Source: JACQFK01 sp041482015 (GTDB lineage: Bacteria; Planctomycetota; MHYJ01; JACPRB01). From it: a stretch of 64,000 nucleotides of DNA. Under the pieces are notes generated by a model. The model worked only from the letters and a program-made list of their open reading frames with translations, ran no database searches and was not told the DNA's origin. The first letter of the stretch is position 1; each line of letters opens with the position of its first letter. The stretch spans positions 1-64,000 of the forward strand of contig JBGPCZ010000002.1 in NCBI GenBank assembly GCA_041482015.1, given 5' to 3'. Position numbers and translations under genes: made by a program. Below, one piece after another: positions 8,554 to 16,965 of the stretch.

Positions 8554-9773
8554 TCCTCGTCAAGGGCGGGAAGCCGTTCGACGTCCTGGTCGACGGCGGG
8601 AAGATCAAGAAGACCGGGAAGATCTCCGAAAAGGCCGACGAGACGATCGACGCAAAAGGGCTGATCGTCGTCCCGGGCCTGATCGACATGCACGTCCACT
8701 TCCGGGAGCCCGGCCGCGAGGACAAGGAGACGATCGCGACGGGGGCCGCGGCCGCGGTCGCCGGCGGGTTCACGAGCGTCGCCGTCATGGCGAACTCGGG
8801 GCGCGTCTGCGACGACGCGGTGGGCGTCGTCTACGTGAAGACGAAGTCCGCCGAGGCGGGGCTCGCGAACGTCTTCCCGGTCGGCGCGGTCACGAAGGGG
8901 CTCAAGGGGGAGGAGCTGGCCGAACTCGGGAAGATGAGCGAGGCGGGCGCGGTCGCGTTTTCGGACGACGGCATGCCGATCATGAACGCGGAGCTCATGC
9001 GCCGGGCCCTCGAGTACGCCAAGATGTTCGGGAAGGCGATCCTCTCCCACTCGGAGGACGCGACGCTGACCCGCGGCTTCGTGATGAACGAGGGGCCGGT
9101 GGCGGCCCGTCTCGGACTGCGGGGGTACCCGAACGCGGCCGAGGCGGCGATGGCGGCGCGCGACTGCTACCTCGCGGCGCTCACGGGCGGCCACGTCCAT
9201 ATCTGCCACGTGAGCGCGAGGGAGACCGTCGAGGTCGTCCGGCAGGCGAAGAAGCAGGGGATCCGCGTGACCGCCGAGGCCGCGCCGCACCACTTGATGC
9301 TGACCGACGAGACTCTTGCCAGGTACGAGTCGATGTACAAGATGAACCCGCCGCTCCGGACGCAGAAGGATGTCGACGCGATTGTCGAGGGGGTCGCCGA
9401 CGGGACGATCGACGCGATCGCCAGCGACCACGCGCCGCACACCGCGGAGGAGAAGGAGCAGGAGCTCGCGGCCTGCCCCAACGGCGTGGTCGGCCTCGAG
9501 ACGATGCTCGGCATCGTCCTCTCGATCCGGAAGATCCCCTTCGAGCGCGCGATCGACGCGATGACCGCGGCGCCGGCGCGCATCCTCGGGCTCAAGGGGA
9601 AGGGCGTGCTCGAGGCGGGCGCCGACGCGGACCTGACGCTGATCGACCCGAAGGTCGCCTGGACGGTCGATCCTTCGACGTTCAAATCCAAAGGGCGGTG
9701 CACGCCCTACGGCGGGATGAAGCTTACCGGCCGGGCCGCGCACGTCATCGTCGGCGGCCGCGTGTGTTCCTGA
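8550..9773 (+). CDS. pyrC: Dihydroorotase
   Basis: The 407-residue protein starts at GTG 8550, overlapping the pyrB stop. It is a class I (long) dihydroorotase of the amidohydrolase fold, which closes carbamoyl-aspartate to dihydroorotate. Visible metal and substrate motifs are DMHVHFREPG with H48 and H50, the central GHVHICHVSA, EAAPHHL, and ASDHAPHT with the catalytic aspartate at about 293. Length is normal for the family. Pairing directly behind pyrB is a common arrangement in bacteria where the two proteins may interact. Confidence 0.95.
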   Translation: MILVKGGKPFDVLVDGGKIKKTGKISEKADETIDAKGLIVVPGLIDMHVHFREPGREDKETIATGAAAAVAGGFTSVAVMANSGRVCDDAVGVVYVKTKSAEAGLANVFPVGAVTKGLKGEELAELGKMSEAGAVAFSDDGMPIMNAELMRRALEYAKMFGKAILSHSEDATLTRGFVMNEGPVAARLGLRGYPNAAEAAMAARDCYLAALTGGHVHICHVSARETVEVVRQAKKQGIRVTAEAAPHHLMLTDETLARYESMYKMNPPLRTQKDVDAIVEGVADGTIDAIASDHAPHTAEEKEQELAACPNGVVGLETMLGIVLSIRKIPFERAIDAMTAAPARILGLKGKGVLEAGADADLTLIDPKVAWTVDPSTFKSKGRCTPYGGMKLTGRAAHVIVGGRVCS

Positions 9774-10207
9774 TCGACGGCTACAACCTCCTTCACGCCG
9801 TGGCGCGGGGCCGCGCCACCCCCGAGGCGCGCGTCCAGCTGGTTTCCCTGATCGAGACCTGGTGCCGGACCGGCGGTTACCGCGCGCGGATCGTCTTCGA
9901 CGCGACCGGCGGGATGAAACGGCGCGAGGAGCGGGGCGGCCTCGAGATCCGCAGCGTCCCGCAGGGCCGCACGGCGGACGAGGAGATCCTGGAGGCGGTC
10001 TCGCGGACGGAGGACCGGACGGAATTCACGGTCGTCTCGAACGACCTTGGGATCGTGAAGGCGGCGGAGAAGAAGGGGTTCAAGGTCCTCCCGTGCGAGG
10101 ACTTCGCCCGCCAGGTCCTGCAGCGCCCCGACGCGCCCGAGAAGTCCGACTCCGCCTCCGGCGCCGAGGTCGACTACTGGATGCGAGAGTTCGGGATCGA
10201 GGAGTGA
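9764..10207 (+). CDS. NYN-domain (YacP-like) putative ribonuclease
   Basis: I chose GTG 9764, which overlaps the end of pyrC by 10 bases; the domain begins at once (FLIDGYNLLHAV), while the longer frame from 9698 only adds a basic tail translated from pyrC sequence. The 147-residue product has the NYN/PIN-like fold: the conserved early Asp and Asn of LIDGYN, VFDATGG in the middle, TADEEIL, and VVSNDLGIVKAAEKKGF. YacP relatives (Rae1 in Bacillus) are ribosome-associated endoribonucleases. The overlap suggests translational coupling with pyrC, though no pathway link is evident. Confidence 0.83.
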   Translation: MFLIDGYNLLHAVARGRATPEARVQLVSLIETWCRTGGYRARIVFDATGGMKRREERGGLEIRSVPQGRTADEEILEAVSRTEDRTEFTVVSNDLGIVKAAEKKGFKVLPCEDFARQVLQRPDAPEKSDSASGAEVDYWMREFGIEE

Positions 10208-10211
10208 TCCG

Positions 10212-10922
10212 CTAGACGCAGGGCACCGCGTCCATGGGATCGAGGTTCGCGGGAAGATCGCCGGCGACGAACGAGAACTCTCCGTCCACCCAGCGGCCCA
10301 TCGATTCCACGGCGTCGAGCCCGGAGACGTCGGTCCCGGCCGTGGCGCTGACGACCCGTCCCTCGTGGAGGACCACTCGCGCCATCCCGCCCCCGATCGC
10401 GCAGAAGACCTCGAGTGTGCCCGTCCTCCGTCCCGCCCCCAGGATCGAGAAGAGGGAGGTCAGACCCAGTTGATCCAGGCGGCCGCGCATCCGGAAACCG
10501 GCCTTGCCGTTGGAAGCGGACGTTTCGGGTCGCCGCTCGGCCCCGCGGGAGCGCCGGTCCAGCACCGCGGACACTTGCGACGCCAGCTGGGTGAGGTCCA
10601 CCGGCTTCACCAGGTAGCCGTCGGCTCCGAGCCTGTAGCCCTTCTTCTGGTCCTCCGGGGAACCCTGGCCCGTGAGAAAGATGACGGGGAGGGAGGCCAG
10701 GTTCCGGTTGGACCGAACGAACTTCATGAAGGTCCACCCGTCCATCTGCGGCATCTTCACGTCCAGGAGGACGAGGTCGGGATGCTCCTGGCGGGCCTTC
10801 GAGATCCCGTCCCACCCGTCACTTGCCGTGAAGGTGTCGTACCCCATCTTGTGCAGGGCGGCTTGGACCGGCTGGATGCTCTCGGGTTCGTCGTCCACGA
10901 TCAGGATGCGGTAGAGTCCCAT
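10212..10922 (-). CDS. Response regulator with C-terminal DUF4388 domain
   Basis: From ATG 10922 the protein has 236 residues. Residues 1-120 are a CheY-like receiver with acidic pair D10-D11, phosphoacceptor D54 (LVLLDVKMP), T84 and K106 (GYLVKPVD). Residues about 145-230 match DUF4388/PatA-N (GRLDQLGLTSLFSILG, GTLEVF, ARVVLHEGRVVSA, GEFSFVAGD), a domain of two-component and gliding systems whose biochemistry is poorly known. No DNA-binding domain is present, so output is likely by protein contact. No histidine kinase is nearby, so its partner is elsewhere. Confidence 0.9.
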   Translation of the reverse strand: MGLYRILIVDDEPESIQPVQAALHKMGYDTFTASDGWDGISKARQEHPDLVLLDVKMPQMDGWTFMKFVRSNRNLASLPVIFLTGQGSPEDQKKGYRLGADGYLVKPVDLTQLASQVSAVLDRRSRGAERRPETSASNGKAGFRMRGRLDQLGLTSLFSILGAGRRTGTLEVFCAIGGGMARVVLHEGRVVSATAGTDVSGLDAVESMGRWVDGEFSFVAGDLPANLDPMDAVPCV

Positions 10923-11030
10923 CACGCTCGGGAGTGCAAACCCCGTGCCAGCCGATCCGCGGCCTCCCGCAGGGTGCGCCCGGCGTTTCTGTAGGGGGTC
11001 TCGACAAAAGGGTCGTGGTAGAGTCTGGGT

Positions 11031-11561
11031 ATGGCGTCCGCCTTCACGCATGCCTTCGTCGCCGTCGCGGCGGGGAAGATGTACGCGCGCGATCCGATGC
11101 CGCGGCGGTTCTGGATCACGTCGATCGCCCTGTCCATCCTGCCCGACCTGGACGTGATCGGGTTCGCCTTCGGGATCCGCTACGAGGATTTCCTCGGCCA
11201 CCGCGGGTTCTCCCACTCGATCGTTTTCGCGATGATCGCCGGGGCGGCCGTGCTGCCGCTCTTCGACCCACGCTCGTGGAAGCTCTGGCTCTACTTCTCG
11301 ATCGTCACGGCCTCGCACGGTTTCCTCGACGCCATGACCGACGGCGGCCTGGGCATCGCGTTCTTCTCGCCGTTCGTCATGACGCGCTACTTCCTCCCGT
11401 GGACGCCCGTGCGCGTCTCCCCGATCGGGATCGTGCAATTCTTCAGCGCGTGGGGAGTCGCGGCCCTCGTGACGGAGATCGCGTACATCTGGATCCCCGT
11501 CACCCTAGCCGCCGCGGCGGTCCGCTTCCGGCGATCCAAAGGGGAGAGATCTGCTCTGTGA
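11031..11561 (+). CDS. Membrane-bound metal-dependent hydrolase (YdjM/DUF457 family)
   Basis: The 176-residue protein shows the family's His/Asp motifs between membrane helices: FTHAFVAVAAGK at the N terminus, ILPDLDVIGF, GHRGFSHSIVF and SHGFLDAMTDGG. Four or so hydrophobic helices cover most of the rest. Relatives are annotated as inner-membrane metal-dependent hydrolases, with physiological substrates largely unknown. It starts at ATG 11031, with a TAGAGT hexamer shortly upstream, and is divergent from the response-regulator gene. Confidence 0.85.
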   Translation: MASAFTHAFVAVAAGKMYARDPMPRRFWITSIALSILPDLDVIGFAFGIRYEDFLGHRGFSHSIVFAMIAGAAVLPLFDPRSWKLWLYFSIVTASHGFLDAMTDGGLGIAFFSPFVMTRYFLPWTPVRVSPIGIVQFFSAWGVAALVTEIAYIWIPVTLAAAAVRFRRSKGERSAL

Positions 11562-11577
11562 CTCTGCGCCTCTGCGG

Positions 11578-12273
11578 CTATCTTCTCTTCGCCTCGGAGA
11601 CCAGCGCCCGAAAGAGCGCCTGCTGGCGGGCGTCGTCCTGCATCCGCTCGGGGTGCCACTGGACGCCGATCACGAAACGGTGCCGCGTCGATTCGAGCCC
11701 CTCGACCAGGCCGTCCGGGCTTTCGGCCGTCTGGACGAGCCCCTTTCCGATCATGCGGCACGACTGGTGGTGCCACGAGTTGACCGTCGGCCGGGGGAGG
11801 CCGATGATGTCGCGGGTCTTCGACGGCCCCGCCATCCCGATCGTGTGGGTCACGCCGCCGGAGTGTCTTTTCACCCCTTTGAGGTCCCGCACGTGCTGGT
11901 GGAGCGAGCCGCCGAGGTGGACGTTGAGCTCCTGGCAGGCCAGGCAGATCGCCAGCACCGGCAGGTCCCGCTTCAGCGCCTCCGCCAGGGCGGCGAAGTC
12001 GCTCGTCTCCTTGTCCTCGTGCATGAGGACGGCCTTCGGGTGGGGCTTCTCCCCCCAGCGGACCGGGTTGATGTCGGGGCCACCCGTGAAGAGGACGCCG
12101 TCCAGGCGGTCGAGGAACTCGCGGGCCTCCTTTGAGTCGCGGAAGAAAGGCATGAGGACCGGCACACCGCCCGCGCGAAGCACGGAGTTCGCGTAGTTCC
12201 GGTCGAGCTTGTAGTAGGCGTCGCCATCGTCGGTGACGAGCTTGCAGTTGATGCCGATCAGGGGCTTGCGCAT
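11578..12273 (-). CDS. Gamma-glutamyl-GABA hydrolase-like class I amidotransferase (PuuD-like)
   Basis: The 231-residue protein (ATG 12273; an in-frame GTG one codon upstream is possible) has the layout of peptidase C26 enzymes, which cleave gamma-glutamyl amides. GVLFTGGPDINP matches the oxyanion-side loop, AICLACQELNV contains the nucleophile (C110), and VQWHPE supplies the His and Glu. The nucleophile elbow differs from the usual GICRG form (Arg to Leu, Gly to Ala), so the substrate may differ. Its start overlaps the stop of a 34-residue membrane protein (TGATG). Together with the ligase, permease, SDR and aldehyde dehydrogenase at 16966-21954 it would complete a gamma-glutamylated amine pathway. 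Confidence 0.85.
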   Translation of the reverse strand: MRKPLIGINCKLVTDDGDAYYKLDRNYANSVLRAGGVPVLMPFFRDSKEAREFLDRLDGVLFTGGPDINPVRWGEKPHPKAVLMHEDKETSDFAALAEALKRDLPVLAICLACQELNVHLGGSLHQHVRDLKGVKRHSGGVTHTIGMAGPSKTRDIIGLPRPTVNSWHHQSCRMIGKGLVQTAESPDGLVEGLESTRHRFVIGVQWHPERMQDDARQQALFRALVSEAKRR

Positions 12274-12377
12274 CACTTGGCGTAGTGGACGTAGAGCATG
12301 CCGGCCACGATGACGAGCGCCGCGAACACGATCGACGCGGCGATCAGGACGGCGTCCCTACGCGTGTCCGAGGGCAT
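12273..12377 (-). CDS. 34-residue single-span membrane microprotein
   Basis: ATG 12377 opens a 34-codon frame whose TGA overlaps the ATG of the amidotransferase (TGATG) and whose start lies 20 bases inside the end of the upstream isopropylmalate-synthase-like gene. The product begins with a short polar stretch (MPSDTRRD), then one hydrophobic helix of about 20 residues (AVLIAASIVFAALVIVAGML), and ends YVHYAK. The tight overlaps on both sides and the membrane-helix composition support a real gene. Function is unknown; it could anchor or modulate a neighbour, or mainly couple translation of the two enzymes. Confidence 0.6.
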   Translation of the reverse strand: MPSDTRRDAVLIAASIVFAALVIVAGMLYVHYAK

Positions 12378-13581
12378 CGCGGATCTCCTCCTCGCGGAGC
12401 AGGCGGGTCGAGCGCTTCGCCCGCTCGAGCACGGCGGCGATCGCCTCGTCCGAGGCCTTGAGGCCGCGCTTCTGGAGCCACCACACGACGTTCGAGCGCC
12501 CGCTCATCGGGCCGATGGCGATCTCCTGCTCGCGGCCGAACTCGCCCGCCGGCACGCCGGAGTATACCCGGTCGGCCAGCCACGCGTCCCCCTTCTTCAT
12601 CGCCTTCAGGATCGCGGCGGCGTGCACGCCGGTCGCGGTCTCGAACGCGTCGTGGCCGAACACCGGGTAGCCGTGCGGGATCGGGACGCCGATGTACTCC
12701 GAGGCCTTCCGGCAATACTCGTAGACTTTCGTCAGGTCGCGGTCGATCCAGCCCAGCAGCTTGAGGTTGACGAGGATCTGGTCCATCGGGGCGTTCCCCA
12801 CGCGCTCGCCGATTCCGAGGGCCGTGCCGTGCACGCGGTCCGCGCCCGCCTCGAGCGCCCCGATTGCGTTCCAGACCCCGAGGCCCCGGTCCATGTGGCC
12901 GTGGAAGTCGAGCCGGACGTGCTTGAGCTTCTTCCGGTCGAGGAGCTTCCGGGTGAAGCGGACGAGCTCGGCGACGCCGTGGGGCGTCGCGTGGCCGCAG
13001 GTGTCGCAGAGGCAAAGCCGCTTCGCGCCGCAGTCCACCGCGGCGAGGAAGAGGCGCTCGAGGTCCTTTGGGTTCGCGCGCGTCGTGTCCTCGGTGACGA
13101 ACATGACCTCGAGGCCTTCCTTGACCGCGAACGACACGGCCTTCCGGGTGTGCTCGAGGATCTTCTCGACCGTCCAGTCCTCGGCGTACTGGCGGATGGG
13201 CGACGAGCCGATGAAGAGGCAGGCCTCGATCGGCCGGCCGGTCTTCTGGACGATCTCGGCGATGGGGCGGATGTCGGCCTCAAGCGTCCGCGCGGCGCAG
13301 TTGGGGGCAATGCGGAGCTTCTCCTTGGCCATCCGGCGCGCGATCTCGAGCGTGTCCTCCTTGACCGCGCCGCCCGCGCCGGGGAGGCCGATATCGGCCG
13401 TGTCCAGGCCGATCGCGTCCATCAGGCGCAGCAGCTCCATCTTCTGATCGACGGTGGGGGAGGTGGCGCTCGGGGACTGGAGACCGTCGCGGAGGGTTTC
13501 GTCGTCGAACTCGATCCGGCGCCGGGGGCGTCGGGGAGGTCGGCCCGCGAGGTTCCAGTCGTGGATCAGGTCGTGGCTCAC
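12358..13581 (-). CDS. HMGL-family acyltransferase (2-isopropylmalate/homocitrate synthase-like)
   Basis: I chose GTG 13581, ten bases after the upstream stop, giving 407 residues; the longer frame to 13686 reads basic nonsense through the upstream gene. The TIM barrel carries FDDETLRDGLQSPS at its start (the DxTLRDG motif that binds metal and the keto acid), ADIGLPGAGG, TEDTTRANPKDL, LCDTCGHATPHGV and the metal-binding DFHGHMDRGLGVWN. A C-terminal region after about residue 290 is present, but I do not see a typical LeuA regulatory domain. Condensation of acetyl-CoA with a 2-oxo acid is the likely reaction; leucine, homocitrate or another pathway cannot be told apart here, and no leuBCD genes are nearby. 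Confidence 0.83.
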   Translation of the reverse strand: MSHDLIHDWNLAGRPPRRPRRRIEFDDETLRDGLQSPSATSPTVDQKMELLRLMDAIGLDTADIGLPGAGGAVKEDTLEIARRMAKEKLRIAPNCAARTLEADIRPIAEIVQKTGRPIEACLFIGSSPIRQYAEDWTVEKILEHTRKAVSFAVKEGLEVMFVTEDTTRANPKDLERLFLAAVDCGAKRLCLCDTCGHATPHGVAELVRFTRKLLDRKKLKHVRLDFHGHMDRGLGVWNAIGALEAGADRVHGTALGIGERVGNAPMDQILVNLKLLGWIDRDLTKVYEYCRKASEYIGVPIPHGYPVFGHDAFETATGVHAAAILKAMKKGDAWLADRVYSGVPAGEFGREQEIAIGPMSGRSNVVWWLQKRGLKASDEAIAAVLERAKRSTRLLREEEIRDALGHA

Positions 13582-13591
13582 GCCGGCGGGC

Positions 13592-14704
13592 TCACTTCTC
13601 GCTCTTGAATTCCTTGAGCAGTTCCCCGAGCCGCGCGTCGAGCTTCTCGAACAGCGCCTTCGCGTCCTTCTTCGCATCGAGGGCATCGAAGATCTCGGTC
13701 GCCGCGGCGCTCATCTCGAGAATGGTGGGGCGGGCGTCGGCGGGGGCGATCTTGTGGAGGTTCATCATGGCCTGCCGGAAGTTCTTCTTCCCGAGGGGCC
13801 CCTGGTCGTCGCGGGCGTTGACCGCGGTGTCCAGCCAGCCGCGCGCGTCCTTCAGCAGCTCGACCCGCGCGATCTTCGGGTCGATCGGGGCGCCCGTGAG
13901 ATCGTTGTTGTACTTGGAGACCATGACGTCGAGCCGCTCGCGGCCCTCGCGGAAGTCCTTGTCCTGGCCCCGGGAGGCGTAGCGGGCGAGGTCCATGACG
14001 ATGCCGGTCAGGTGCTCGAAGCCGACGTTGGAGATCACGTTCATGTCCAGGACGACGTACTCGGGCTCCTTCGAGACGCGCTGGTTGATGTCGCCGAGGC
14101 GCTTGGTCCAGTCCTTCATGAGGGCACTCCAGGCGGTGGGGTCGCTCTTGCCCTTCGCCTTGTCCTCCTTGCGCTTCGCCGCCGACTCGTCGGCGATCAC
14201 GACGAGGGCCTTGATCTCGTCGAACAGCTTGGCCCCCACGGCGGCGCGGTCCTTCGCCTCGTCGCCGGGCTTGCCGACCTTGAAGGGGAGGTCGTTCAGG
14301 ATCGGGCCCAGGGTGGCGAATTGCGCGGGCTGAAAGTTGGGGTCGAACTTGACGCGGAAGGTGTAGTCCCCCGCCAGGTTCTTCTTCGCGGAAGGGGTGT
14401 AAATGGCGAAGGCGGCGGAGAATTTGCCGTCCTTCACAGTGACGACCGAGTGGTGGCGGTGGGCGCCGGTCTCGGGCACATAGCGGTCTTTTCGATCGGC
14501 CTCCAGGCGGGCGTCGAAGTAGGTGAAGACATCGATGCGGCAGCCGTCGGGGAGATCGGTGGTCCCCTCGCAGAGGAAGCCCGGCGGCTCATCCTTCTTG
14601 GGGTCGACCTCCTGCACGGTCGCCTTGATCGTGGGCTTCTTCGTCTCCTGGGCCGGAGTGCAGCAGGCGGCCAGGGAGGCCAGGAAGGGAAGGAGGTAGG
14701 TCAT
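13592..14704 (-). CDS. Exported protein of unknown function, distant relative of the 61410 lipoprotein
   Basis: ATG 14704 is followed by a short signal (MTYLLPFLASLAACC) with a lipobox-like LAAC, giving 370 residues and a probable lipoprotein. Residues about 25-165 look like a beta-rich domain (CEGTTDLPDGCRIDVFTYF, FSAAFAIYTPSAKKNLAGDYTFRVKF). The second half is helical, with DPTAWSALMKDW and the C terminus LDARLGELLKEFKSEK. That organisation, including the DPxAWxxxxxxW element, recurs in the gene at 61410, so the two are probably distant paralogs. No enzymatic motif is evident. It heads a four-gene minus-strand run ending at the PuuD-like gene. Confidence 0.8.
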   Translation of the reverse strand: MTYLLPFLASLAACCTPAQETKKPTIKATVQEVDPKKDEPPGFLCEGTTDLPDGCRIDVFTYFDARLEADRKDRYVPETGAHRHHSVVTVKDGKFSAAFAIYTPSAKKNLAGDYTFRVKFDPNFQPAQFATLGPILNDLPFKVGKPGDEAKDRAAVGAKLFDEIKALVVIADESAAKRKEDKAKGKSDPTAWSALMKDWTKRLGDINQRVSKEPEYVVLDMNVISNVGFEHLTGIVMDLARYASRGQDKDFREGRERLDVMVSKYNNDLTGAPIDPKIARVELLKDARGWLDTAVNARDDQGPLGKKNFRQAMMNLHKIAPADARPTILEMSAAATEIFDALDAKKDAKALFEKLDARLGELLKEFKSEK

Positions 14705-14792
14705 GTCCCGATGATACCCCCGCGTCCGCCCGAGTTCAACGTTGTCCGGCCGTGTAACGCCCGGGGGAGGAGTGGGTCTAACGTGCAATCCT

Positions 14793-14820
14793 TTGAACGC
14801 GATAGGGGCGGTGATATCAT
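14793..14820 (+). promoter_or_regulatory. Candidate promoter of the NfeD-like/flotillin unit
   Basis: TTGAAC (14793-14798) and TATCAT (14815-14820) are separated by 16 bases. The start would be near 14827, leaving about 16 bases of leader containing GGGAGA before ATG 14843. The same -35 hexamer and 16-base spacing occur ahead of the kinase at 41038. Confidence 0.45.
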
Positions 14821-14842
14821 CGGGCCGCGGGAGACGTTTTCC

Positions 14843-15421
14843 ATGGGCATGCACGGCGTCGAACTGATTTACTGGGTCTGCTTCTTCCTCGGGTTCGGCT
14901 TCGCCGTGGTGAGCGGGCTCCTCGCGGGCGTTTTTTCAGGCGGAGGCCACGCCGGGATCGGACATATGGACGGAGGCCACGGGGGCCACGGTGCCGGCCA
15001 CGGGGACGGCCCGGTCCAGTTCTCGCCCCTTTCGCCGGTCGTCCTGGCCATGTTCATCGCGAGCTTCGGGGGCACGGGCCTCATCTTCATGAAGTTTCTC
15101 CACTGGCCGTTCGCGGCCCACCTCCCCGTCTCGGCCTTTTCGGGCCTTGCGATCGCCGGCGTCGTCTTCGCCTTCTTCCACAAGATCTTTTCCGTCACGC
15201 AGGCCTCGAGCGAGTCGATCGCCGGGGAGATGGTCGGCCAGGAGGCCGAGGTCACCGTCCCCCTCCCGCACCAGGGCCTCGGCGAGATCGCCTACACGTC
15301 GCGCGGCTCGCGTTACACCAACCCCGCCCGCACCGAGGACGGAAAGGAGCTGCCCGCGGGGACAATCGTCAAGATCGTGAAACTATCGGGCACCACGTAC
15401 GTCGTACAAAAGATTCGATAA
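14843..15421 (+). CDS. NfeD/YqiJ-like membrane protein with C-terminal OB fold
   Basis: The 192-residue protein starts at ATG 14843. Three membrane helices (about 5-30, 68-92 and 98-122) are followed by a soluble C-terminal domain (GEMVGQEAEVTVPL, GEIAYTSRGSRY, GTIVKIVKLSGTTYVVQ) of the NfeD OB-fold type. The loop after helix 1 is unusually rich in Gly and His and might bind metal. YqiJ-like proteins are encoded beside flotillins, and a flotillin gene follows 31 bases downstream. The pair is thought to organise membrane microdomains. Confidence 0.87.
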   Translation: MGMHGVELIYWVCFFLGFGFAVVSGLLAGVFSGGGHAGIGHMDGGHGGHGAGHGDGPVQFSPLSPVVLAMFIASFGGTGLIFMKFLHWPFAAHLPVSAFSGLAIAGVVFAFFHKIFSVTQASSESIAGEMVGQEAEVTVPLPHQGLGEIAYTSRGSRYTNPARTEDGKELPAGTIVKIVKLSGTTYVVQKIR

Positions 15422-15452
15422 CCCCAAGGGAATGGAATAGAAGGGAAGAAAG

Positions 15453-16952
15453 ATGAGCCTGCTCCAGATGGCCATGGCGGCCCCCGGCGAGTCAATTTCA
15501 TCGCTCACGGTGGTCATGATCGTCGGCGCGATCCTCGCGGGTTTTGTGATCTTCTTCCTGGCCATGGCCCATCGGTATAAGAAAGTCGGTCCGAACGAGG
15601 TTCTGATCGTCTCGGGCATGAACCACAAGGTGATCGATGCCCAGGGACGCGAGAAAGTCGTCGGCTTCCGCATCAAGAAGGGCGGCGGCACGTGGGTCTG
15701 GCCGATCTTCGAGAAGTACGAGACCCTCTCCCTCGAGCTCATGACGATCGACGTGAAGACGCCCTCCGTTTATGCGATCAGCGGCGTGCCCGTCCGGGTC
15801 GACGGCGTCGCCCAGATCAAGGTGAAGGGCGAGGACATCGCGATCCGGACCGCGGCGGAGCAGTTCCTCTCCAAGTCGCCCGCCGAGATCATGTCGGTCG
15901 CCCACCAGACGCTGGAAGGCCACCTGCGCGCGATCATCGGCAAGCTGACGGTCGAGGAGCTTTACAAGGACCGCGACAAGTTCGCGCAGAACGTCCAGTC
16001 GGAGTCCGCCGGGGACTTCGCCAACATGGGCCTCCAGATCGTGTCGTTTACGATCAAGGAGGTCCAGGACGACCAGGGCTACCTGGACGCCCTCGGAAAG
16101 CCGCAGATCGCCGAGGTGAAGAAGAACGCGATCGTCGGCCAGGCGAACGCCGACCGGGAGGCCACGATCCAGAGCTCGAAGGCCCACCAGGAGGGCCAGA
16201 ATGCGCGGTATCTCGCCGAGGCATCGGTCGCCAAGTCGCAGCGCGACTACGAGATGCAGCGCGCGGACTACCAGGCATCGATCAACCAGAGGAAGGCCGA
16301 AAGCGACCTCGCGTACGACCTCCAGAAGTTCAAGTCGCAGCAGGCGGTGAAGGTCGAGGAGATGAAGGTCCTCGACATCGAGAAGGACCGGGCGATCGAG
16401 ATCAAGCAGAAGGAGCTCCAGGCGACCGTCCAGCGGCCCGCCGAGGCGGAGCGCTTCCGGATCCAGCAGATCGCCGACGCGAGCAAGTACCAGCAGATCG
16501 CCGAGGCCGAGGCGAAGGCGCTGTCCGCGCAGAACATCGGGCGCGGCGAGGCCGAGGCCGTGAAGGCGAAGGGCCTCGCGGAAGCGGAGGCGATCAAGGC
16601 AAAGGGCCTCGCCGAGGCCGAGGTCATCCTGGCGAAGGGACAGGCCGAGGCCGAGTCGATGAGGAAGAAGGCCGAGGCGTGGCGCACCTACAACGAGGCG
16701 GCCATCGCCCAGATGTTCATCGAGAAGCTGCCCGAGCTCGCCCGCGCGATCGCCGAACCCCTGGGCAAGACCGACAAGATCACGATCATCTCGACCGGCG
16801 GCGACGGGATCGGCGCGTCCAAGATCACGAAGGACATCATCGACGTGATCGCGCAGCTCCCGCCCGTGCTCGAAGGGGTGAGCGGCGTGAACCTCAAGGA
16901 CCTGATCTCGAAGATCCCGGGAATGACGCCGAAAAAGGATATGATAAAGTAA
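15453..16952 (+). CDS. Flotillin family membrane scaffold protein
   Basis: The 499-residue protein has one membrane segment (about 17-42), then an SPFH/band-7 domain (YKKVGPNEVLIVSG, VDGVAQIKVKGEDIAIRTAAEQFL, EGHLRAIIGKLTVEELYKDR), and a long coiled-coil flotillin domain rich in Glu-Ala repeats (AEAEAIKAKGLAEAEVILAKG at about 375-400). The C terminus (ELARAIAEPLGKTDKITIIS) matches flotillin oligomerisation ends. Flotillins assemble into membrane microdomains that influence fluidity and protein partnering. It follows the NfeD-like gene and ends just before a convergent aldehyde dehydrogenase gene. Confidence 0.95.
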   Translation: MSLLQMAMAAPGESISSLTVVMIVGAILAGFVIFFLAMAHRYKKVGPNEVLIVSGMNHKVIDAQGREKVVGFRIKKGGGTWVWPIFEKYETLSLELMTIDVKTPSVYAISGVPVRVDGVAQIKVKGEDIAIRTAAEQFLSKSPAEIMSVAHQTLEGHLRAIIGKLTVEELYKDRDKFAQNVQSESAGDFANMGLQIVSFTIKEVQDDQGYLDALGKPQIAEVKKNAIVGQANADREATIQSSKAHQEGQNARYLAEASVAKSQRDYEMQRADYQASINQRKAESDLAYDLQKFKSQQAVKVEEMKVLDIEKDRAIEIKQKELQATVQRPAEAERFRIQQIADASKYQQIAEAEAKALSAQNIGRGEAEAVKAKGLAEAEAIKAKGLAEAEVILAKGQAEAESMRKKAEAWRTYNEAAIAQMFIEKLPELARAIAEPLGKTDKITIISTGGDGIGASKITKDIIDVIAQLPPVLEGVSGVNLKDLISKIPGMTPKKDMIK

Positions 16953-16965
16953 ACTGTTTACTTAA

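Noticed and set aside
16947..16963. AAGTAAACTGTTTACTT palindrome between the convergent flotillin and aldehyde dehydrogenase genes
   Set aside because: The arms are 8 bp with a one-base centre and mostly A-T pairs, too weak for a terminator hairpin, and it overlaps the flotillin stop. It may be a protein site but nothing supports that.
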